Source: Candidatus Gastranaerophilales bacterium
GTDB lineage: Bacteria; Cyanobacteriota; Vampirovibrionia; Gastranaerophilales; Gastranaerophilaceae
NCBI GenBank assembly: GCA_947630045.1
Contig: CANRGC010000007.1
Location: 1 to 64,000, forward strand
Reading direction: 5' to 3'
Length of the DNA stretch: 64,000 bases
Shown here: in pieces, positions 58,445 to 64,000 of the stretch
Layout of the letters: every line of letters starts with the position of its first letter
Numbering within the stretch: the stretch's first letter is position 1
Notes under the pieces: generated by a model
Databases searched by the model: none
Seen by the model: only the letters and a program-made list of their open reading frames with translations
What the model was told of the DNA's origin: nothing
Program-made: the position numbers and the translations under genes

Positions 58445-59590
58445 TTATCTGACATAAACTCTCGGCAGCCTGACTTTAAGGCGGCAAACAAGTTCATAAT
58501 TAATTGTTCCTATAATTTTAGCCCAATCGTCAACTTTGAGCAAATTATTTTTATCATATCCCAAAATTGTTATAATATCGCCGACGTTAGCTTCCACGCC
58601 CGTTATATCAAACATCATCTGATCCATTGTAATTCTTCCGATTTGATTGACAAGGGTTCCGTTAACGGAGCCTTTAATTTTTTCGGATAAATTCCTCGAA
58701 ACTCCGTCTGCATAACCAATCGGAACGGTTGCAACTTTTGTTTCTTTTGCTGCCTTAAAAATATGCCCGTAGCTGACTCCATCGCCTTTTTGAATAGTGT
58801 GAATGTTTGTAATTCTGCCTTTTACGCTCATAAGCTGATGAAGTTCCGGAAGCTCAACAACGGGTTTAATTCCTTCCGTGAGCGGGCTTAAGCCGTATAT
58901 AACAATTCCAAGCCTTATTGTATTATATCTGTCATCATCAATTAAAAAAGCGCCAACGCTGTTTTGACAGTGTATTTTCAGCCCTTTTGTGTCAACGTTA
59001 TCTAAAATATAATTAAATTTTTCAATCTGCGAATTTAAAACTTCTTCATTTTCGGCGTCTGCAAAGTGGGTAAAAATTCCCCTTAAATCAACACAATTAA
59101 GGCTTTTTAACTTGTTTATAAAATTCGGAGCTTCTTTGTAATTTATGCCTATTCTGTTCATGCCGGTATCGGCTTTAACTTGAACCTTAAGCTTTTTACC
59201 CGTTCTTTCATATAACATTTTTATTGCTTCTATATGTTCTTCATTAAAAATTGACACCTCAATATCATATTCAAGCGCCGTTTCAAACGCCCAAACGGGA
59301 ACCGCCCCCAAAACAAGGACGGGGCAATTTATTTTGTTTTCTCTGAGCTCAATTCCTTCATCAATAGAGGCAACGCCAAAACTGTTTATTCCGCATGCAA
59401 GAAGTGTGGGGGCGCACATAATGCTTCCATGCCCGTATCCGTCAGCTTTTATAACCGCAAGAAGCTCTTTTTTTTCAACGTTTTTAATTTTTTCTTTTAT
59501 ATTTATTATGTTTTCTTCCAAATGTCCAAGGTTAATTTCAACCCATGAATCTCTGTGTTTATTGGTAAAACTCGTTCTTACGTTTCTCAT
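58445..59590 (-). CDS. alr: Alanine racemase
   Basis: PLP enzyme interconverting L- and D-alanine for peptidoglycan. The 381-residue protein has the PLP Lys in LLAVIKADGYGHG, the catalytic Tyr in GVSYGHIF, and RLGIVIYGLSP. The length is usual. It overlaps folD by 4 bases and starts the run alr-gcvT-gcvH-gcvPA on the minus strand. Confidence 0.96.
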   Translation of the reverse strand: MRNVRTSFTNKHRDSWVEINLGHLEENIINIKEKIKNVEKKELLAVIKADGYGHGSIMCAPTLLACGINSFGVASIDEGIELRENKINCPVLVLGAVPVWAFETALEYDIEVSIFNEEHIEAIKMLYERTGKKLKVQVKADTGMNRIGINYKEAPNFINKLKSLNCVDLRGIFTHFADAENEEVLNSQIEKFNYILDNVDTKGLKIHCQNSVGAFLIDDDRYNTIRLGIVIYGLSPLTEGIKPVVELPELHQLMSVKGRITNIHTIQKGDGVSYGHIFKAAKETKVATVPIGYADGVSRNLSEKIKGSVNGTLVNQIGRITMDQMMFDITGVEANVGDIITILGYDKNNLLKVDDWAKIIGTINYELVCRLKVRLPRVYVR

Positions 59591-60438
59591 TCAAGCCCCT
59601 TTTGAATTTTATACAATTCATACGTATTTGAAATTAACATTGCAATTGTTAAAGGTCCAACCCCTTTGGGAACGGGAGTTATAAAAGAAGCTTTTTTTAC
59701 AATCGTGTCAAAATCAACATCACCCGTAATTTTTCCGTCATTATCTCTGTTTATGCCGACATCAATGACAATTGCGCCTTCTTTTATCATGTCTTCTTTC
59801 AAAAAGCCGCTTTTGCCTACTGCCGCAATTACAATATCTGATATTTTTGAAAGCTCTTTTAAATTTTTTGTTTTTGAATGGGCAAGAATGACGGTTGCGT
59901 TTTTCATTGTTAAAAGGGCAGATAATGGCTTGCCCACGATGTTTGAGCGCCCTATTACCGTTATTGTTTTGCCTTCAAGTTCGATTTTTTCTTCTTCAAA
60001 AATCTTCAAAATTCCCTTTGGAGTGCAAGGAATTGCATACGGGGTTTCTCCTTTAAAAAGTTTTCCCGCATTATAAGTGTTAAACCCGTCCACATCTTTA
60101 ATCGGGCTTATTTTATCGAGAAAGTCTTTCTCATTTAAGTGTTTCGGAAGGGGCAATTGAAGTAAAATTCCGTTTATGTCGGGGTTTTGGTTTAATTTTT
60201 CAATTGTGCTTAAAAGCTCATCTTTTGAGGTTTCTTCCGGTAATTTTTTCACAATAGAATTAAACCCGACCTCTTTTGCACGGTTTTCTTTATTTCTTAC
60301 GTAAATTTCGCTTGCCGAGTTGTTTCCGACCGAAATTACGGCTAAAGTCGGCTTGATATCAAGGTTTTCGACTTTTATTTTAATTTCGTTTAATATTTTT
60401 TCTGAAATTTCTTTTCCGTTTATGATTTTTGCCGTCAT
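59587..60438 (-). CDS. folD: Methylene-THF dehydrogenase/cyclohydrolase
   Basis: Bifunctional enzyme that oxidises methylene-THF to formyl-THF for purine and fMet-tRNA synthesis. The 283-residue protein has GNNSASEIYVRNKEN, GILLQLPLPKHLN, IGRSNIVGKPL, PVPKGVGPLT and the DVDGF folate segment. It follows the CooC-like gene with one base between stop and start. The product links glycine cleavage to purines (purA, purB elsewhere here). Confidence 0.97.
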   Translation of the reverse strand: MTAKIINGKEISEKILNEIKIKVENLDIKPTLAVISVGNNSASEIYVRNKENRAKEVGFNSIVKKLPEETSKDELLSTIEKLNQNPDINGILLQLPLPKHLNEKDFLDKISPIKDVDGFNTYNAGKLFKGETPYAIPCTPKGILKIFEEEKIELEGKTITVIGRSNIVGKPLSALLTMKNATVILAHSKTKNLKELSKISDIVIAAVGKSGFLKEDMIKEGAIVIDVGINRDNDGKITGDVDFDTIVKKASFITPVPKGVGPLTIAMLISNTYELYKIQKGLE

Positions 60439-60439
60439 T

Positions 60440-61168
60440 TTACCCCTGTGGCAGATTTAGCCTTGTGTATATATTTGAAAGTGCGCCTTCAAATTCATCC
60501 GAATTGATTTCTTCCCCAAAATCTTTTATATTGCCCAAAAATTTGAGCCCCAGAGAGTTTATCCCCTCAATTGCTTTTGTAATGTTTTCTTCTTTTGCCT
60601 TATTTAAAATAACCCCGAATTGTCCCAAGGCAGCATATTTTTTGGAGTTTTCAAAAATTCTGTTTGATTGTTCGGTTGAACCCTCATAATATGAAGTAAC
60701 CAAAATTGTTGTATCAATCGGATAATCAACAAGCTGGTGAAGGTAAGAAAGGTCATATTCGCAATCAAAAATAACAAAATCATACCTTTCGACAAGTTTA
60801 ACGAGTGCGTCATTCATTTGTTTTGTAATCGGACAACGGCAATCTTTTGAAGCAACAAGCCATGAAACGATAATGTCGATGTTTGTGTCTACTTCAACAA
60901 GAATATCTTCAAGCGCCCATTCAATATATTCCTGTTTTGTCATTTTGCTTGGAATGCCTGTATTATATTCGTGTTTGCCCGAGCGAATGCCATAAATCGT
61001 GTTATCAATTTTAAGCCCGAAAAAGCTTGACAGTTCTTGAGTAAGGTCATTATCGACAAGAAGAATGCTTTTGTCTTTAAACATGTTTTTAATAACTTTT
61101 GCGAGGTGATAAACGGTTGTCGTTTTTCCGCTTCCCGATTTTCCGACGACAGCAATTGCAGATGTCAT
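60440..61168 (-). CDS. CooC-like MinD-family ATPase
   Basis: P-loop ATPase of 242 residues in the SIMIBI/MinD class. The Walker A reads GKSGSGKTTT and keeps the signature Lys. The segment VSWLVASKDCRCPITKQMNDALVKLVERYDFVIFDCEYDLSYL resembles CooC, the ATPase that delivers nickel to carbon-monoxide dehydrogenase: it contains the CxC pair (Cys110, Cys112), used there to bind metal, and the following YDxVxxDxE block. No CODH gene is in the window. AAAGGAG lies 4-5 bases before the ATG. It heads the folate/glycine operon. Confidence 0.7.
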   Translation of the reverse strand: MTSAIAVVGKSGSGKTTTVYHLAKVIKNMFKDKSILLVDNDLTQELSSFFGLKIDNTIYGIRSGKHEYNTGIPSKMTKQEYIEWALEDILVEVDTNIDIIVSWLVASKDCRCPITKQMNDALVKLVERYDFVIFDCEYDLSYLHQLVDYPIDTTILVTSYYEGSTEQSNRIFENSKKYAALGQFGVILNKAKEENITKAIEGINSLGLKFLGNIKDFGEEINSDEFEGALSNIYTRLNLPQG

Positions 61169-61204
61169 AAAACTCCTTTTGTTTGATTATTACTTATTTT
61201 ATTA

Positions 61205-61210
61205 TAAAAT
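61205..61210 (+). promoter_or_regulatory. -10 box for leaderless GT9 gene
   Basis: TAAAAT, 7 bases before the ATG at 61218. TTGTTT upstream may be its -35. No ribosome site is present. Confidence 0.45.
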
Positions 61211-61217
61211 CGTAATT

Positions 61218-62219
61218 ATGAAAAATGTTTTATTTATAAACTATGGCGGAATTGGTGATGAGATATTGTTTCTTCCTTGTATTCAAGGTTTTAAGAAACT
61301 TTACCCCGATTCAAAAATAACTCTGTGTCTTGAAAAAAGAGCAAAAGGAATTAAAGACTTAACCCCCCTTATTGACGATATTATTACGGTTGACATTAAA
61401 GCCTGTGGGTTTAAGAAATATTTAAATATCTTAAAATTAATTTTTTCTCTTTGGTTTAAAAATTTTGATATCGTTATTTCAAGCGGAAAATCACCGTTTG
61501 TTGCAATAATTTTATTTTTATCGGGAATTAAAACAAAAATCGGCTACAAAACAAAAACCTCTTTTCTTCTTTCAAAAAGCGTAGAATTAAATGAAAATGT
61601 TTATGCGGGCAAGATGTATTTTGACCTTATAAAACCGCTGGGGAATGTTGAATTTGAACTTGTGCAAATTTTATATGACAAAAATTTTGAACTTCCGGAA
61701 AATTTCCGAGAAAAAGAATTTACCCTTATTCACCCCGGAGTTTCTTTAATGAGCGTCAAAAAAAATATTATAAAAGCGCCAAAGAGTGAATTTTGGATTG
61801 ATGTTATAAGCGGGCTTTTAGAAAAAGGCGAAAAAGTTATTTTAGCGGGCGGCCCCGACGATGAAGAAACCGTTAATAAAATTCTTCAAAATTCTTTTAT
61901 AAAAGAACATCAAAACTTTTATTCCGCCTATAAAAAAACAAAAAATTTATATGAAATGGCGGGGTTGATTAAAAAATCAAAAAGAATGATTTGTTGTGAC
62001 AGCGCACCTTTACACTTCGGGGTGAGCCTCGGAGTTGATATCATAGTTCTTTTCGGGCCTACAAACGAAAAAAAACTTGTTTTAGAAAAAGAAAATATAA
62101 AAGTTATTTCAAAAAATTTAAATTGCAGACCATGCCTCTGGCACAAAAGACAAGAAAACTGTTCAATGTCAGAGTGCGTAAACTTTGATTACAGAGAGGT
62201 TTTAGATTGTGTGAAGTAA
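61218..62219 (+). CDS. GT9 family glycosyltransferase (heptosyltransferase-like)
   Basis: LPS core-type transferase of 333 residues. The start at 61218 (MKNVLFINYGGIGDEILFL) is chosen because the conserved GT9 front begins here. Further motifs are FDIVISSGKSPF, ILAGGPDDEE, and CCDSAPLHFGVSLGVDIIVLFGPTN. Members add heptose or related sugars to lipid A-KDO. The C-terminus has NCRPCLWHKRQENCSMSEC, a Cys-rich patch common in the family. It fits with the lpx/lpt genes, but the sugar is unknown. Confidence 0.88.
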   Translation: MKNVLFINYGGIGDEILFLPCIQGFKKLYPDSKITLCLEKRAKGIKDLTPLIDDIITVDIKACGFKKYLNILKLIFSLWFKNFDIVISSGKSPFVAIILFLSGIKTKIGYKTKTSFLLSKSVELNENVYAGKMYFDLIKPLGNVEFELVQILYDKNFELPENFREKEFTLIHPGVSLMSVKKNIIKAPKSEFWIDVISGLLEKGEKVILAGGPDDEETVNKILQNSFIKEHQNFYSAYKKTKNLYEMAGLIKKSKRMICCDSAPLHFGVSLGVDIIVLFGPTNEKKLVLEKENIKVISKNLNCRPCLWHKRQENCSMSECVNFDYREVLDCVK

Positions 62220-62234
62220 TGTTACTTTATTTTG

Positions 62235-62263
62235 TTGCGTTTAAAGATTTGTTATTGTAAAAT
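62235..62263 (+). promoter_or_regulatory. Promoter of the SLH-protein gene
   Basis: TTGCGT (62235-62240) and TAAAAT (62258-62263) with a 17-base spacer, about 50 bases before the ATG. The -35 is shared with the pilin promoter. Confidence 0.55.
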
Positions 62264-62312
62264 TTTATTAATTGTCACCGGATTTATCAATTTATTATTA
62301 AAGTGAGGAAAT

Positions 62313-63566
62313 ATGAAATCTTTTCAAAAATTATTTGTTTCATGCCTGTTTTCGGCTGTTGCCATTCTCGGAATAAACGTTGCAAATGCGTTTAGTATTT
62401 CAGATGTTCCCGATAACTATTGGGCAGAAAATGAAATTGTTGACTCTGTTCAACACAACTATATTCTTTTAAAGAATAATAAATATTACCCTGACAGCCC
62501 AATTACAAGAGCTGAGTTTGCAAATGCGGTTTATAACGTTATTCAAAGGCTTCCGTTATCATACGGAGACGGCTTCAGCGATGTCAGCTATCAGAGCAAA
62601 TATGGAAAAAGCATTTTAAGTTTGCAACAGCTTCAGATTATTAGCGGATATCCCGCAGGAGATTTCAAACCTGAAACGTACTTAAAAAGAAGCGAAGCTT
62701 CAAGTGTAATTTCAAACGTAATCAGGAGCGATTTTTGGGATAAAACGGTTTTAAACCCGTTTAAAGATAAAGACGATGTTCCCGTTTGGGCAACCCCTTC
62801 ATATATAAATAACATCGTGAACGACATTTATGTAAACTATCCGAAACAGGATGTTTTGTTGCCCAACGAATATCTTACAAGGGCTGAAGCCGCTGTCTTA
62901 ATGGTTAAATTGAGAAATGCCATAGAATTATACAAAACATCCTTCCTTCCGGAAGATACCACATCTTACGAAGATGAAAATGAAGAAGAAGACAGATATG
63001 TTCCGGTTTTTGTCGGAACAAACACTCTTGGCGAATTTGAATATGCGTACGATAACAAAGTTAAAATTTACGATAACAAAAAAATCATTTTGGCAGGAAA
63101 TATAGTTCCTGTTAAAGCCGCTCAAAGAGTTGATTCCAAAAAGGTTTCCGAAGGTCAGGAACTCGTTTACGTTTCACCAAAAGACGTTTATTCTCTTGAA
63201 GGAACAAAACTTTACGGACAGGGAACCAAATTTATCGGTTATGTTGACAGAACTCAAAAATCATACTGGTTTAAAAGACAACACAAGTCTTACATTATTT
63301 TAAACAAAGCAATTCTGACAGACGGGGCTGAAATTCCCGTTGCAGGCGTTTTGTATTCAACATACAGAGGACATGTTGTTGAAGAAAAAGAGAAAAACTC
63401 TTTAAAAGTTCAGCGTGATTTCAACAAAAAATATTCAAAACGAAATGCCGCTTGGAAGTTTACAAACAAACTTGTTCCGGTTGTTAAATATACAGACGAC
63501 ACGAAAGACGGTTTGTTTATGCTCTTAACGGGCGATATGATTATTCCCGCAAGTTCGGAACTTTAA
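62313..63566 (+). CDS. SLH-domain envelope protein
   Basis: Exported protein of 417 residues. A signal peptide (cleavage near ANAF) precedes two to three S-layer homology domains: DVPDNYWAENEIVDSVQHNYIL, PDSPITRAEFANAVYNVIQ, GYPAGDFKPETYLKRSEASSVI and NEYLTRAEAAVLMVKL. SLH modules bind pyruvylated cell-wall glycan or peptidoglycan. The C-terminal half (about 225-417) is not the porin barrel seen in cyanobacterial SLH porins, so the protein may anchor a surface structure. GTGAGGAAAT precedes the ATG. Confidence 0.87.
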   Translation: MKSFQKLFVSCLFSAVAILGINVANAFSISDVPDNYWAENEIVDSVQHNYILLKNNKYYPDSPITRAEFANAVYNVIQRLPLSYGDGFSDVSYQSKYGKSILSLQQLQIISGYPAGDFKPETYLKRSEASSVISNVIRSDFWDKTVLNPFKDKDDVPVWATPSYINNIVNDIYVNYPKQDVLLPNEYLTRAEAAVLMVKLRNAIELYKTSFLPEDTTSYEDENEEEDRYVPVFVGTNTLGEFEYAYDNKVKIYDNKKIILAGNIVPVKAAQRVDSKKVSEGQELVYVSPKDVYSLEGTKLYGQGTKFIGYVDRTQKSYWFKRQHKSYIILNKAILTDGAEIPVAGVLYSTYRGHVVEEKEKNSLKVQRDFNKKYSKRNAAWKFTNKLVPVVKYTDDTKDGLFMLLTGDMIIPASSEL

Positions 63567-63578
63567 TAAAGTTTGAAA

Positions 63579-63605
63579 GCGCCCCGAATATTGGGGCGTT
63601 TTTTA
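63579..63605 (+). terminator. Intrinsic terminator of the SLH gene
   Basis: Stem CGCCCC / GGGGCG (63580-63585 with 63593-63598), followed by TTTTTTAAAG. Confidence 0.9.
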
Positions 63606-63617
63606 AAGTTTTTTTGG

Positions 63618-63623
63618 TATAAT
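63618..63623 (+). promoter_or_regulatory. -10 box for leaderless TPR gene
   Basis: TATAAT, six T residues, then the ATG at 63630. Confidence 0.55.
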
Positions 63624-63629
63624 TTTTTT

Positions 63630-64000
63630 ATGGAAATAAATGCGGAAAATAAGGATATTACAAAACTTTTAAACGACTCTTGCGATTTAATTGCAAAAGG
63701 CGATTTTGTTTCTGCGGAAAAATTGCTCTCAAAAGTTCTTATGCTTGATCCTTCCAATTTGGAAGCTCTTAAAACTATGGGTCTTGCGCTTGTTAATCTT
63801 GAAAAATATCAGGAAGCCGTAAATATTTTTGAAAAAGCTATAAAAATTGATAAAACAGACGCCAACTCGTGGTTTTATCTCGGGTGTTGTTATGAAAAAA
63901 ATGATGAGCTTCAAAAATCTGAAAAAGCCTATAAAAAGGTTATTTCATTAAGAGAAGAATATTATGAAGCCTATAAAAGCCTTGCGATTTTGTATCTTAA
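63630..64000 (+). CDS. TPR protein, partial (runs off the window)
   Basis: The reading frame from ATG 63630 continues past the window end, giving about 123 residues so far. It contains tetratricopeptide repeats (SAEKLLSKVLMLDPSNLEALKTMG; KYQEAVNIFEKAIKIDKTDANSW; KSEKAYKKVISLREEYYEAYKSL). No signal peptide is seen, so it is probably cytoplasmic. Its ATG is 6 bases after TATAAT with no ribosome site. Confidence 0.8.
   Translation, partial: MEINAENKDITKLLNDSCDLIAKGDFVSAEKLLSKVLMLDPSNLEALKTMGLALVNLEKYQEAVNIFEKAIKIDKTDANSWFYLGCCYEKNDELQKSEKAYKKVISLREEYYEAYKSLAILYL

Overview
This 64 kb window is AT-rich, densely coding chromosomal DNA. It most resembles a non-photosynthetic gut cyanobacterium of the Melainabacteria/Vampirovibrionia group (Gastranaerophilales type). 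That placement is an inference. It rests on low GC, a Gram-negative envelope toolkit (lpxB, lpxI, lptA/C/B/F-like, msbA-like, TolC), type IV pilin-like proteins with a distinctive N-terminus, minCDE, glgA, an SLH-domain envelope protein, no photosynthesis genes, and many lineage-restricted small proteins. No rRNA, tRNA, CRISPR array, prophage or intact insertion sequence was seen.

Layout. 1-880 is a gene-free accessory stretch with REP-like palindromes and a broken helix-turn-helix gene. 882-6356 (minus) is an envelope operon, lptC, lptA-like, lpxI, lpxB, a CDP-alcohol phosphatidyltransferase, trmL and nnrD, preceded by a tiny gene with its own terminator. 6840-9208 carries a Nudix hydrolase and an MsbA-like exporter. 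9212-13366 holds glgA, ruvA, a TPR protein and an LCP ligase. 13436-17981 holds a PxpA/YcsF-like protein, yvcK, panB, panC and an unknown membrane protein. 17995-23664 holds a tandem-GNAT protein, rsmI, cysS, purA and a YqaA-like membrane protein. 23666-27161 (minus) is a second LPS-transport cluster led by lptB and an LptF/G permease. 27261-36572 holds small lineage proteins, purB, an HExxH protein, a Lys/Glu-rich exported protein, pilT, a NupC-type transporter and a cell-wall amidase. 36790-39869 is minC-minD-minE-rplI. 39953-44590 holds Zn-ribbon and disordered proteins, a DUF1537 kinase/PdxA-like pair and ssb. 44823-46207 is a compact HgdB-like/HgdC-like pair. 47237-53374 is a five-gene TolC/HlyD/YbhF-S-R efflux operon. 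53500-55184 holds two tandem pilin-like genes. 55655-61168 (minus) holds a CooC-like ATPase, folD, alr, gcvT, gcvH and gcvPA. 61218-64000 holds a GT9 glycosyltransferase, an SLH protein and the start of a TPR gene.

Some genes work together. The two Lpt clusters and the MsbA-like exporter cover lipid A maturation, flipping and transport to the outer membrane. gcvT/H/PA and folD form a one-carbon module, next to a CooC-like metallochaperone ATPase. The DUF1537 kinase and PdxA-like dehydrogenase look like a sugar-acid catabolic pair. The efflux operon encodes a complete envelope-spanning pump.

The observations most worth checking are: (1) the overlapping two-gene minimal HgdB-like/HgdC-like system at 44823-46207; (2) a repeated promoter geometry in which a -10 box sits 6-7 bases before the ATG of at least ten genes, implying widespread leaderless mRNAs; (3) the CooC-like ATPase beside folD; (4) a Zn-ribbon, Arg/Asn/Gln-rich protein with a duplicated C-terminal domain; and (5) a shared SF(K/G)(G/A) N-terminal motif in otherwise unrelated proteins. 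Three small genes (53, 57 and 44 codons) are also called.
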